Positions 27,552 to 35,507 of a stretch of 52,345 bases of DNA are shown piece after piece. The notes under the pieces were generated by a model, which saw nothing but the letters and a program-made list of their open reading frames with translations, did not search any database and was not told the DNA's origin. The stretch spans positions 1 through 52,345 of the forward strand of contig JAFUSC010000115.1 of the NCBI GenBank assembly GCA_017467705.1, read 5' to 3'. The DNA comes from Prevotella sp. Lineage in GTDB: Bacteria > Bacteroidota > Bacteroidia > Bacteroidales > Bacteroidaceae. A program made the position numbers and the translations under genes. Position 1 is the first letter of the stretch; every line of letters begins with the position of its first letter.

Positions 27552-27749
27552 AAACTGCCGATTCCCACCGCGAGGACTGCCGATTCTCACCGCGAGAACT
27601 GGCGATTCCCACCGCGAGAACTGCCGATTCTCATCACGAGAACTGCCGATTCTCACCGCGAGAACTGCCGATTCTCACCGCGAGAACTGCCGATTCTCAT
27701 CACGAGAACTGCCGATTCCCACCGCGAGAACTGGCGATTCCCACCGCGA
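27552..27749. repeat. Nine exact 22-bp tandem units, palindromic core
   Basis: Nine units of exactly 22 bp with the form aactgccgattctcaccgcgag; across each unit junction GAGAA and TTCTC pair around ctgccga. Variants alternate caccgc and catcac at one spot and tgcc/tggc at another. The period keeps frames open, which creates false ORFs at 27296-27787 and 27514-27780. No spacers, so not CRISPR. The other gap sequence (27246-27551) shows only the HU leader and promoter. Confidence 0.95.
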
Positions 27750-27808
27750 GAATCAGCAGTTTACAAAGTCCGTTTCATGAGATTTAAACAAAAATAAACG
27801 CTGATTTA

Positions 27809-27840
27809 TTTGGTGTTTCGCTCCGTTTGCACTACCTTTG
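27809..27840 (+). promoter_or_regulatory. Promoter of WG-repeat gene 1 (shared segment with epimerase promoter)
   Basis: TTTG at 27809-27812, TACCTTTG at 27833-27840, 20 nt apart. The segment tttcgctccgtttgca within the spacer is identical to one in the epimerase promoter at 42498-42513. Confidence 0.7.
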
Positions 27841-27872
27841 CGGCAGGAACCTAAAATAATTTTAAAACGTAA

Positions 27873-28754
27873 ATGGCAATGAAACATTTCGCATCCGCTA
27901 TTTTAGTCGCAGTGCTATTAGCTGTACCTGCTACCATCAGTGCACAGACCATTGACAACCTGCGCCCGCCTACGAAGACCACTAAGCCAACAGCGCCGAA
28001 GAAGAAACCTGTAAATAAATGGTCATATAAGGGACATTACTATGAGGGATTGTGTGAGGTTAGGGATATTCATGAGAAATGTGGATTTATTGACGAAACA
28101 GGCAAACTTGTAATACCCTGTGCATGGAATTCTGTTGTTTGTTTTCAAGAAGGATTGTGTGCAGTTGAAGATGATAAAGGAATGTGGGGCTTCATAGACA
28201 AAGAAGGACAGTTAGTCATACCTTGTGTATGGAAAGAAGCCCGTGCTTTTAATGAAGGGCTATGCTTTGTTAAAGATGAGAAAGGAAAATATGGTTATAT
28301 CAACAATGCAGGAAAAGTTGTTCTTCCGTGTATTTGGAAATATGCAAATTATTTCTATGATGGACTTGCGAAAGTTATAGACGAAAAAGGACTTCATGGG
28401 TTTATTGACAAGACAGGAAAAATCATAGTCCCATGTGTGTGGAAAGATGTGCATTACCCCATGTATAATGAGGGATTGGTATCTGTTATGGACTCGAGCC
28501 AAAAATGGGGATTTATTGATAAAACAGGGCAACTTGTTATCCCATGCAACTGGGCCGATGCTTATTTTTTTAGTGAAGGTTTGGCTCCTGTTATGGACTC
28601 TAATGGGAAGTGGGGTTATATTGACTTGACAGGAAAGCTTGTTATTCCCTGTACTTGGCAGGAAGTTGAAAAATTTAAAAATGGCTATGCCAAAGTTAAA
28701 AATGCAAAAGGTAAAGTTTTTAAAATTGATAGGACAGGAAAGATCATCAAATAA
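27873..28754 (+). CDS. Secreted WG-repeat protein 1
   Basis: 293 aa (M3 at 27879 is an alternative start). A signal peptide ends ISAQ near residue 25. A linker rich in P, T and K follows. The rest is six repeats of about 35 aa with WGFIDKTGQLVIPC as core, then a partial seventh, VFKIDRTGKIIK. WG repeats form beta-propeller-like or solenoid surfaces used for binding; the ligand is unknown. Its sequence is visibly more AT-rich than the neighbouring housekeeping genes, which suggests transfer. A paralogue lies at 40614-41837. Confidence 0.88.
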   Translation: MAMKHFASAILVAVLLAVPATISAQTIDNLRPPTKTTKPTAPKKKPVNKWSYKGHYYEGLCEVRDIHEKCGFIDETGKLVIPCAWNSVVCFQEGLCAVEDDKGMWGFIDKEGQLVIPCVWKEARAFNEGLCFVKDEKGKYGYINNAGKVVLPCIWKYANYFYDGLAKVIDEKGLHGFIDKTGKIIVPCVWKDVHYPMYNEGLVSVMDSSQKWGFIDKTGQLVIPCNWADAYFFSEGLAPVMDSNGKWGYIDLTGKLVIPCTWQEVEKFKNGYAKVKNAKGKVFKIDRTGKIIK

Positions 28755-28801
28755 TTGATCAAGGTGACGGTTCTTCTAATCATTTGTTATGCCGCCATGA
28801 T

Positions 28802-28828
28802 AATTGTGCAACGCACCGTTGCACAATT
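28802..28828. terminator. Palindrome between convergent genes
   Basis: An 11-bp perfect stem (aattgtgcaac with gttgcacaatt) with a 5-nt loop gcacc, 48 nt after the WG gene stop. Flanking T-runs are weak, so it may be Rho-assisted or structural. Confidence 0.5.
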
Positions 28829-28907
28829 GTCTCATCTAGCCAGACCTCAGCAAACCGCCGCATGTATTTCAAATTGCGAGGCGAGAATCCGTGCATTTGT
28901 TTACTCG

Positions 28908-30110
28908 TCATTTCTTCTTTGTAATCATGTTCAATCCATTTTCAATTTCGCTCTCAGTAGGCAGTTTGTCCTGCAATTCTTTGGGGAGTGACAGCTGAGG
29001 CAACTCGTATTTGGAAATGCCGATAGGTGCGTTGACGCGGGAAAGGGCATACCGTGCCAGCACGCTGTTCTTCTCCTTGCAAATCAGCAGGCCGATGGAG
29101 GGATTGTCTTGGGGCGTGTTCAACAGGTCGTCAACCATTGCTGTGTAGCCTGCCAACTGGCCGATGTCGGGGAAGTCGAACTCGGTGATTTTGACCTCAA
29201 TGACACAATAGCGATGGAGGGGGATGATGTAGAAAAGTAGGTCGATGTATTTGTCCTTGCCACCTGCCGACAAGCGGTATTCACGACCGACAAACGAAAA
29301 ACCCTTGCCCAGTTCTAACAGGAACTGCGTCAGTTTGCTCATCAACTCGTCTTTTAGTTCCTGCTCTGTGTATTCTTCGTTCAGTTGGGCAAACTCGAAG
29401 CGGTAAGGGTCTTTGAAATACTCTTGCGCTAAGTCACCTTCTGCTTTTGGCATGGTGGTGGCGAAATTGGTCTGTGCAGCCCCTTGCCGCTCATAGAGGT
29501 CGGTGGAAAGGAAATTCAGCAGCGTGCCGCGGCCCCAGTTGTTCTCCAAGGTCTTGCGGACAAAGAACAGGGCCTTCTCTGGATTATCAGAGCACTTGCC
29601 AATGATCTGGACATGATGTCCCCAAGGAATGGAGAAAATCTTTTCGAAATCGTCAACAACTTGTTGACGATTTGGCTCTAATAATTTGTCAACAAGTTGT
29701 TGACGATTTCGGCCTGTTGATTCTCCGACAACTTGTTGGAGATTTGTTGTCATCAATTCGTCGGCAACTTGCCGAAGATTCCTAAAAAGAGGAGAATACA
29801 AGCAGTAAAAATACTTAGTATATTTTAAACTTGTTGGCGAAAAGCCTTTCTTCTTGTTGAGTGCCAACGACAAATCGCGGCTGAGGTTCTCATAGAAATG
29901 GGAGCCATATTTGTTCTCGAACTGCCGCTGCTCTATATCCTTTCCGACAGACCAGTAAAATCGGAGCATTTCACTGTTCACCTTGACAGCTGCCTTGATT
30001 TGGCTCTGATGATAGCGTTGGCTCAGTTCCGAAATCCAGTCGTAATACTCCTTGCCGAAGCCATTAGTTGATTCCATGTCCTTTTTCACTACATCTTTCT
30101 TTCTAACCAT
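28908..30110 (-). CDS. DUF1016/YhcG-type PDDEXK nuclease-like protein with in-frame repeat insertion
   Basis: 400 aa. The N-terminal part (EYYDWISELSQRYHQSQIKA, then the FYWSVGKDI block) matches DUF1016_N. The C-terminal PDDEXK domain has D290 (KYIDLLFY) and E305-x-K307 (VIEVKI). Between them residues 111-158 are four exact 12-aa repeats starting with N (NLRQVADELMTT and three relatives), absent from the normal family as far as I know. DUF1016 proteins have been linked to DNA metabolism and to mobile or restriction-type loci; here it stands alone. The start at 30110 follows a promoter box at 30276. Confidence 0.87.
   Translation of the reverse strand: MVRKKDVVKKDMESTNGFGKEYYDWISELSQRYHQSQIKAAVKVNSEMLRFYWSVGKDIEQRQFENKYGSHFYENLSRDLSLALNKKKGFSPTSLKYTKYFYCLYSPLFRNLRQVADELMTTNLQQVVGESTGRNRQQLVDKLLEPNRQQVVDDFEKIFSIPWGHHVQIIGKCSDNPEKALFFVRKTLENNWGRGTLLNFLSTDLYERQGAAQTNFATTMPKAEGDLAQEYFKDPYRFEFAQLNEEYTEQELKDELMSKLTQFLLELGKGFSFVGREYRLSAGGKDKYIDLLFYIIPLHRYCVIEVKITEFDFPDIGQLAGYTAMVDDLLNTPQDNPSIGLLICKEKNSVLARYALSRVNAPIGISKYELPQLSLPKELQDKLPTESEIENGLNMITKKK
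29637..29780. repeat. Four 36-bp palindromic repeats inside the DUF1016 gene
   Basis: Each 36-bp unit encodes 12 aa and contains a near-palindrome such as gtcaacaacttgttgac. It is another case of a repeat inserted in frame. Confidence 0.85.
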
Positions 30111-30275
30111 ATTTTTTTATTACTCTTGTCCTATACACCAACCACGGAATAATTCCTTTTCACTTTGTATGTTGGTAATCTGTGGTATCAAAATTCTTTG
30201 ATACTTTCTGTTTCTTGGATATGATTTTTGTTAGAATGTTTATAATAATAGGTTCTTATTTTGCATATTCTGTGG

Positions 30276-30283
30276 CAAAGATA
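30276..30283 (-). promoter_or_regulatory. -7 box TATCTTTG for the DUF1016 gene
   Basis: Minus-strand TAnnTTTG box 165 nt before the ATG; no other box was seen nearer. Confidence 0.45.
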
Positions 30284-30513
30284 CAACAAATTTTTTAATT
30301 AACCACTATTTAGCAGAAAATTTCAGGCAACAGCCCGTAAGCAAACATTCTATAAGCACACATTCTTGCATGTATGAGCTTATACCTATTATTATATAAT
30401 GTGCGTGTACGGTAGTCCGTCTTTTCTTTTGGTTTTGGTGTCACACAGAAAGCACGGAAAACACAGAAATCAATAAGGTAGTGAAGGTGATGGATGAATG
30501 GTAGTTCTGCCTA
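30284..30513. other. Intergenic, no feature recognised
   Basis: AT-rich sequence between the DUF1016 promoter and the first tiny ORF. A TA-rich run (tattattatata) lies near 30390. No ORF or hairpin worth reporting. Confidence 0.6.
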
Positions 30514-30669
30514 TTACTCAGGTTTATTGTCTTTGAACAGTGCAATCTGGCTGTCAAACTGTTCAATGATGGTTGCCAACTGAGGGTTGGATTTCTGAAT
30601 AATGATGGCTACATATGTTTCTATTCCTTCATCTAAGACGGTAACTCTTTCATACCGTTTCCATGTCAT
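30514..30669 (-). CDS. Small ORF, 51 aa, unknown
   Basis: MTWKRYERVTVLDEGIETYV followed by an amphipathic helix (AIIIQKSNPQLATIIEQFDS) and a polar end. It overlaps the preceding 53-aa ORF by 20 bp in a different frame, which suggests translational coupling. Family not recognised. Confidence 0.55.
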   Translation of the reverse strand: MTWKRYERVTVLDEGIETYVAIIIQKSNPQLATIIEQFDSQIALFKDNKPE

Positions 30670-30811
30670 GATAAAAATACTCCCGCTTGCGGCGGAGTTC
30701 TTCTTCTTCCGCTGCCAGTGTCACATCCATTTCTTCAAGCCATTGGCGCTTGTGATTCCTGTAACGGCGTAATGCAAGGATGAACTTACTAGGTGTCTTA
30801 GATGTTTCCAT
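30650..30811 (-). CDS. Small ORF, 53 aa, unknown
   Basis: METSKTPSKFILALRRYRNH then a charged helix rich in E and R. A TAACTTTG promoter box lies 28 nt before the ATG. It is followed by and overlaps the 51-aa ORF. Size, pairing and overlap recall toxin-antitoxin or regulator pairs, but neither sequence shows a family motif. Confidence 0.6.
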   Translation of the reverse strand: METSKTPSKFILALRRYRNHKRQWLEEMDVTLAAEEEELRRKREYFYHDMETV

Positions 30812-30838
30812 TTTTGAAAGTCATTTGTAATTCTGCGG

Positions 30839-30846
30839 CAAAGTTA
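30839..30846 (-). promoter_or_regulatory. -7 box TAACTTTG for the small ORF pair
   Basis: Minus-strand box 28 nt upstream of the 53-aa ORF start. Confidence 0.6.
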
Positions 30847-30903
30847 CGGATAATTCCCGAAATCCGTGCATGTTGGTCAAAAAAAATAGTTACAGAAATG
30901 AAG

Positions 30904-30934
30904 AGGCCACCCGCTGACGTTTCAGGGGTGGCCT
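30904..30934. terminator. Hairpin between the sigma/anti-sigma operon and small ORFs
   Basis: A 9-bp stem (aggccaccc with gggtggcct), 13-nt loop. On the minus strand a run of U follows after about 15 nt, so it could end the upstream operon transcript. Confidence 0.5.
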
Positions 30935-31051
30935 TGCTTCTACGTTAGTATTTTTATGAAAAATTTGAGAGAAAATTGAAACTTCACAGCTTCATTTTGT
31001 TTTACTAAACATGATTTAATTTATAGAGAAAGCATAGAAAAATTGTCTTCT

Positions 31052-31552
31052 TCAGTCCTTCGGCATGATGTCAACGGTGGCTTTGATGCTGTCCACCGGC
31101 AGATCGCCGAGGTTTTCTGCCTGCACGGGCGTCACGATGACCGAGTCCACCTGCTGCTTGTAGCCCGCAGTCAGGTCGGGTGATTCGTTCCAGCTGGCGT
31201 CCCACGGCTTCTGGATGGCGTTGCCCAGCGTGAGGATGATGGCTACGACGGCGGCGGCCTTGAAGAGTGGCATGAGCCGCTGGGTGAGCTTAATCTCGCG
31301 GGCTTTGACCGTCACGGGCTGTGCGTCGGCTGCCGGCTGCTGGCTGGTCATGGCGAGGATGCGTTCATCGAAGTCGGCACCAAGCTGCAGTTGCTGCTCC
31401 TCGGCCTGACAGGTGAACACGTCACGGTACTTCTCCATGCCGGCAGGGATGTCCTTCTGGCTGAAGAAAGTGCGCAGGATGTGCTCTTCCTCAAGTGTGG
31501 TCTCTGCGTTCCAATAACGCTCCACGAGTTGTTCGATGTACTTGTAATCCAT
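31052..31552 (-). CDS. Probable anti-sigma factor (single TM)
   Basis: 166 aa. The N-terminal part YIEQLVERYWNAETTLEEEHILRTFF is the pattern of membrane anti-sigma partners of ECF sigma factors in Bacteroidetes. One TM segment lies at about 94-110, and the C-terminal part is short and periplasmic. It follows the ECF sigma gene by 111 bp on the same strand. It would hold the sigma factor at the membrane until a signal releases it. Confidence 0.7.
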   Translation of the reverse strand: MDYKYIEQLVERYWNAETTLEEEHILRTFFSQKDIPAGMEKYRDVFTCQAEEQQLQLGADFDERILAMTSQQPAADAQPVTVKAREIKLTQRLMPLFKAAAVVAIILTLGNAIQKPWDASWNESPDLTAGYKQQVDSVIVTPVQAENLGDLPVDSIKATVDIMPKD

Positions 31553-31663
31553 TGTTTCCTTTTTAGGGTTTTCTATAAAACATGACGATTGGGCGGCGGG
31601 AAAGTTACAGGATTAACTTTCTTTAAGATTCTGCGTTTCTCTCCTCTCTCCTCTCTTCTCTCT

Positions 31664-32182
31664 TCACTCATCACTCTCCAATCTACTAAATCGTTCCCTG
31701 ATGGTCTGGCGGGCGCGGAAGATGTTGACCTTCACCTGCTCTTCGCTGATGTTCATGATGGTGGCAATGTCGCGGTAGCTCTTTCCCTCGATGTCGCGCA
31801 GCTGTACGCACGTGCGCTGTTTCTCGGGCAGGGCGTTGATGAGTCGTCTGACCAGTTCTACGCGGTTGCGCTGCACGGTCTGCTCCTCGGGGGTGGGGAG
31901 TGGTGAGTGGTGAGCGGTGAATGGTGAGTCGGAGTCGGAGAGTGACTCCACGTGACTGTCCATGTGGCGCAGCTTGTCAAGTGACAGGTTGCGGCAGATG
32001 GTCAGGCAGAAGGCTTCTATGGACTCGATGCCAGGCCAGTCAGCGCGGCGGTTCCAAACTTTTATGAACGTTTCCTGTACCACGTCCTCAGCCTCGGCGG
32101 GGTTCTGCGTGATGCGCAGAGCCACGCGGAAGAGTTCATTCTTCAGCGGCAGGATGTCGGTCTGGAAACTGATGGATTTCAT
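31664..32182 (-). CDS. ECF-type RNA polymerase sigma factor
   Basis: 172 aa. Region 2 is NELFRVALRITQNPAEAEDVVQETF with the DVVQETF motif; region 4 is LPEKQRTCVQLRDIEGKSYRDIA with a helix-turn-helix (DIATIMNISEEQVKVNI). The linker SDSDSPFTAHHSPLPTPEE is encoded by short tandem words, another in-frame repeat. Its ATG overlaps the argB stop by 4 bp (ATGA), so it is translationally coupled to argB. Confidence 0.92.
   Translation of the reverse strand: MKSISFQTDILPLKNELFRVALRITQNPAEAEDVVQETFIKVWNRRADWPGIESIEAFCLTICRNLSLDKLRHMDSHVESLSDSDSPFTAHHSPLPTPEEQTVQRNRVELVRRLINALPEKQRTCVQLRDIEGKSYRDIATIMNISEEQVKVNIFRARQTIRERFSRLESDE
31894..31935. repeat. Short-word tandem repeat in the sigma factor linker
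   Basis: Words of the form ggtgagtggtgag, encoding the linker SPFTAHHSPLPTP between regions 2 and 4. Polypyrimidine words (ctctcct) also lie at 31629-31680, around the stop codon. Confidence 0.7.
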
Positions 32183-33021
32183 TGTTGTTTAGAGTTTTCC
32201 CTTACGATGGCCGTTCCGTGCTGTCCATCAATGGCGTCGGCGCGGGTGATGATGACACGGCTGACACCGGCATCAACGGCAGCCAGGGCGTTCTCTATCT
32301 TGGGCAGCATGCCGCCCGAGATGGTGCCGTCGGCCTTGTAGCGCACGAAGTCTGCACGGGTGATGACGGGAATGAGTGACGTGTCATCGTCAGCCGAGCG
32401 CAGCACGCCAGGCTTCTCAAACGCATAGATGAGCGTCACGTCATAGGCTGCAGCCAGTGCCTTGGCCGTTTCGCCGGCAATCGTGTCGGCGTTGGTGTTC
32501 AGCAGGTTTCCCTCGCCGTCGTGCGTCAGCGGGGCCATGACGGGTGTGATGCCTGCCTCAATCAGTGTCTGCAACGTCTGACCGTTGACGCGGTCCACGT
32601 CGCCCACGTAGCCGTAGTCAACGGGGGCACCGTCGACCAGCACCGGGGGCCGCCGATGGCTGCGCATGGTGTCGGCGTCGGCGCCGGTGAGTCCCAGTGC
32701 GTTGATGCCGCCAGCCTGCAGCCGCGCCACCAGCTGTTTGTTCACCAGTCCGCCGTAGACCATGGTCACCACTTCCAGCGTCGCCGCGTCAGTGACGCGC
32801 CGTCCGTTTACCATCGTCGTCTCGATGCCCAGCCGTTCAGCCATCTTCGTGGCCTTGCGACCGCCACCGTGCACCAGTACCTTACGGCCGCTGATGGCAG
32901 CGAAGTCCTTGAGCAGCTGCGTGAGCTGCTGTTCGTCCTCCACCACGGCACCGCCTACCTTGACGATTGTGAGGGGCACCCCTGCCTGATTCTTCTCTCT
33001 CATCTTATTCTTCTCCTTCAA
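32179..33021 (-). CDS. argB: Acetylglutamate kinase
   Basis: 280 aa (M7 at 33003 is an alternative start). The amino-acid kinase fold is shown by VKVGGAVV near the N-terminus, VHGGGRKAT in the substrate loop, and GISGGMLPK-like DGTISGGMLPKIENAL near the end. The enzyme phosphorylates N-acetylglutamate in arginine synthesis. It lies between speA (arginine decarboxylase) and an ECF sigma gene; this is an unusual setting for argB, since no other arg gene is near. Confidence 0.95.
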   Translation of the reverse strand: MKEKNKMREKNQAGVPLTIVKVGGAVVEDEQQLTQLLKDFAAISGRKVLVHGGGRKATKMAERLGIETTMVNGRRVTDAATLEVVTMVYGGLVNKQLVARLQAGGINALGLTGADADTMRSHRRPPVLVDGAPVDYGYVGDVDRVNGQTLQTLIEAGITPVMAPLTHDGEGNLLNTNADTIAGETAKALAAAYDVTLIYAFEKPGVLRSADDDTSLIPVITRADFVRYKADGTISGGMLPKIENALAAVDAGVSRVIITRADAIDGQHGTAIVRENSKQQ

Positions 33022-33026
33022 TCATA

Positions 33027-33061
33027 AAGCCCCTCCCTTGGGGAGGGGTTGGAGTGGGCTT
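33027..33061. terminator. G/C-rich hairpin in the speA-argB spacer
   Basis: Outer pairs aagccc with gggctt and an inner stem ccctccc with ggaggg. It lies in the 40-bp spacer between speA and argB. Similar gccccct-type hairpins such as the one at 8672 occur in the window; it may be a repeat, not a terminator. Confidence 0.55.
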
Positions 33062-34954
33062 CTATTCCAGATAGGTATATCCGTAAAGTCCTGAGCGGTA
33101 GTTGCTGAGGAACTCCTTGCCTTCTTCGAGGGTAATCTTGCCCTGCTTGACGCTCTTGGAGACCCAGATTTCCAGCTGGCGGACGAGCTTCTTCGGTTCG
33201 TACTGCACGTACTCCAGCACCTCGGCCACGGTCTCGCCGTCGATGATCTGGTCAATGTGGTAATGCCCGTCCTTGACTGAGATATGCACAGCTGTGGTGT
33301 CGCCGAAGAGGTTGTGCATGTCGCCAAGAATCTCCTGATAGGCTCCGACGAGGAAGACGCCCAAGTAGTAAGGCTCGTTCTTCTTGAGCGGATGCACGGG
33401 GAGCGAGTGCGAATTGTGGCGGTTGGTGACGAAGTTAGCTATCTTGCCGTCACTGTCGCAGGTGATGTCCTGCAACGTGGCGTTGCGCGACGGGCGTTCC
33501 TGCAACCGCTGAATGGGCAGGATGGGGAACAGCTGGTCAATGGCCCACGAGTCGCTGAGGCTCTGGAACAGCGAAAAGTTGCAGAAGTATTTATCAGCCA
33601 GTAGCTTGTCAATGTTCATCAGTTCCTCTGGCACGTGCTTCAGGTTCTTGGCCAGTGCATTGATTTCGTGGCAGACGCTCCAGTACATGGCTTCAATCTC
33701 GGCCCGCGTCTTCAGGTCGACGATGCCGTGCGCAAAGAGGTTCAGCACCTCTTCGCGTATCTGCTCAGCGTCGTGCCAGTCCTCCAGCACGTTGCGCGGA
33801 CTCAGGTTGTCCCATATCTCGTAGAGGTCTTTCACCAGCTGATGAGAGTTCTCGTCGGGTTCAAACTCCTCGTCCATCTCGGGCAGTGACGCCGTCTCCA
33901 GCACGTCGATGACCAGCACCGAGTGATGAGCCGCCAGTGAGCGGCCGCTTTCGGTGATGATGTTAGGGTGGGGCAGGTCGTTCTTGTTGGCTGCATCGAC
34001 GAACGTGTAGATACAGTCGTTGACGTACTCCTGTATGGAGTAGTTGACCGAACTCTCTGACGAGGGCGACCGTGTGCCGTCGTAGTCGACGCCCAGTCCG
34101 CCGCCGCAGTCGACGAAGTCAACGTTGTAGCCCATCTTGTGCAGCTGGATGTAGAACTGCGATGCCTCGCGCAGGGCAGTCTGTATGCGGCGAATCTTGG
34201 TGATCTGGCTGCCGATGTGGAAGTGGATGAGCCGCAGGCAGTCGCGCATGTCTTTCTTGTCGAGCATCTCAAGTGCTTCCAGCAGTTCGGCGCTGGTCAG
34301 CCCGAACTTCGACGAGTCGCCGCCGCTTTCCTCCCACTTGCCGCTGCCGCTTGAGGCGAGCTTGATGCGTATGCCGATGTTCGGTCGTACGTTCAGCTTC
34401 TTGGCTTCGCGGGCAATGATTTCCAGCTCGTTCATCTTCTCGACGACGATGAAAATCTGCTTGCCCATCTTCTGTGCCAGCAGCGCCAGCTCAATGTAGC
34501 TCTGGTCCTTATAGCCGTTGCAGATGATGATGCTGTCGCTCTGGCACTGCATGGCAATGACGGCATGCAGCTCAGGCTTCGAGCCGGCCTCCAGTCCGAG
34601 GTTGAACTTGCGGCCGTGGGAGATGATCTCTTCCACCACGGGTTGCATCTGGTTGACCTTGATGGGATAGACCACGTAGTTCTCGCCCTTGTAGTCATAC
34701 TCCTCTGTGGCTTTCTTGAAACAACTCCAAGTCTTCTCGATGCGGTTGTCGAGAATGTCGGGAAAGCGCAGCAGCACTGGCGACTGCACGTCGCGCAGTG
34801 ACAGCTCATCCATGACTTCACGAATGTCAATCTGCGTACCGTCCTTACAAGGCGTCACATACACGTTGCCTTTTTCGTTAATACCAAAATAACTGGTACC
34901 CCAACCGTTAATGTTGTAGAGTTCCTTCGAGTCTTCAATCGTCCACTTTTTCAT
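33062..34954 (-). CDS. speA: Biosynthetic arginine decarboxylase
   Basis: 630 aa, full length for SpeA. The PLP lysine lies in VVYPIKVNQ, and the glycine-rich phosphate loop is DCGGGLGVDYDG. The ending has GQKGITLEEG-like KQGKITLEEG. It converts arginine to agmatine, the first step to putrescine or spermidine. It follows aroK by 21 bp. Confidence 0.96.
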   Translation of the reverse strand: MKKWTIEDSKELYNINGWGTSYFGINEKGNVYVTPCKDGTQIDIREVMDELSLRDVQSPVLLRFPDILDNRIEKTWSCFKKATEEYDYKGENYVVYPIKVNQMQPVVEEIISHGRKFNLGLEAGSKPELHAVIAMQCQSDSIIICNGYKDQSYIELALLAQKMGKQIFIVVEKMNELEIIAREAKKLNVRPNIGIRIKLASSGSGKWEESGGDSSKFGLTSAELLEALEMLDKKDMRDCLRLIHFHIGSQITKIRRIQTALREASQFYIQLHKMGYNVDFVDCGGGLGVDYDGTRSPSSESSVNYSIQEYVNDCIYTFVDAANKNDLPHPNIITESGRSLAAHHSVLVIDVLETASLPEMDEEFEPDENSHQLVKDLYEIWDNLSPRNVLEDWHDAEQIREEVLNLFAHGIVDLKTRAEIEAMYWSVCHEINALAKNLKHVPEELMNIDKLLADKYFCNFSLFQSLSDSWAIDQLFPILPIQRLQERPSRNATLQDITCDSDGKIANFVTNRHNSHSLPVHPLKKNEPYYLGVFLVGAYQEILGDMHNLFGDTTAVHISVKDGHYHIDQIIDGETVAEVLEYVQYEPKKLVRQLEIWVSKSVKQGKITLEEGKEFLSNYRSGLYGYTYLE

Positions 34955-34975
34955 TCCGCGTTTTTGTTGAAGGAG

Positions 34976-35503
34976 TTAAACATTCAGTAGTTCTTTTATC
35001 TTGTCCACAGTGATGTGAATCTTCCCGTAGGTGTCCATGAGGCTGACATCAACGACGTGTTGTGCCTTGCCATAGAATAGCTCGCGCTGCTCCAGCTGCT
35101 GGCGTATGAAGGTAATCAGCTCGTCGGGCGTCTTCCCTTTCAGCAGCGGGCGTTCCGTCTTGCCCATCAGCAAGTGCTTGTAGAGCACCTCGGGTGTGGC
35201 TTTCAGCCAGACGACGTCACCCTGCTGGTTCAGATAGTCCATGTTGTCGAAGAAGCACGGTGTGCCGCCGCCACAGCTGATGACGACATCCTCAAACTCG
35301 GCCACTTCGTGGAGCATGAAGCGCTCTATCTCGCGGAAACCCTGCTCGCCTTTCTCGGCAAAGAGCTGCGGCACGGTCTTGCGCCGACGGCTCTCAATGT
35401 ACCAGTCAAGGTCGTAGAACTGCATGCCGAGTTCCTTGGCGAGTGCTCTGCCCACGGTGGTCTTGCCCGACCCCATGTAACCAATTAAAATGATTCTCCG
35501 CAT
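34976..35503 (-). CDS. aroK: Shikimate kinase
   Basis: 175 aa from MRRIILIGYMG; the longer frame overlaps topA. The P-loop is GYMGSGKTT, and the substrate motifs are DLDWYIE, GFREIE and CGGGTP. It phosphorylates shikimate for aromatic amino acid synthesis. It starts 4 bp after the topA stop. Confidence 0.96.
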   Translation of the reverse strand: MRRIILIGYMGSGKTTVGRALAKELGMQFYDLDWYIESRRRKTVPQLFAEKGEQGFREIERFMLHEVAEFEDVVISCGGGTPCFFDNMDYLNQQGDVVWLKATPEVLYKHLLMGKTERPLLKGKTPDELITFIRQQLEQRELFYGKAQHVVDVSLMDTYGKIHITVDKIKELLNV

Positions 35504-35507
35504 GGGG

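Noticed and set aside
27552..27749. CRISPR array
   Set aside because: The 22-bp units are contiguous with no spacers and no cas genes are near.
27296..27787. 163-aa ORF and the 88-aa ORF across the 22-bp array
   Set aside because: They are open only because the 22-bp units lack stops in these frames; the predicted proteins are repeats of DSHRENCRFS-like text with no start context.
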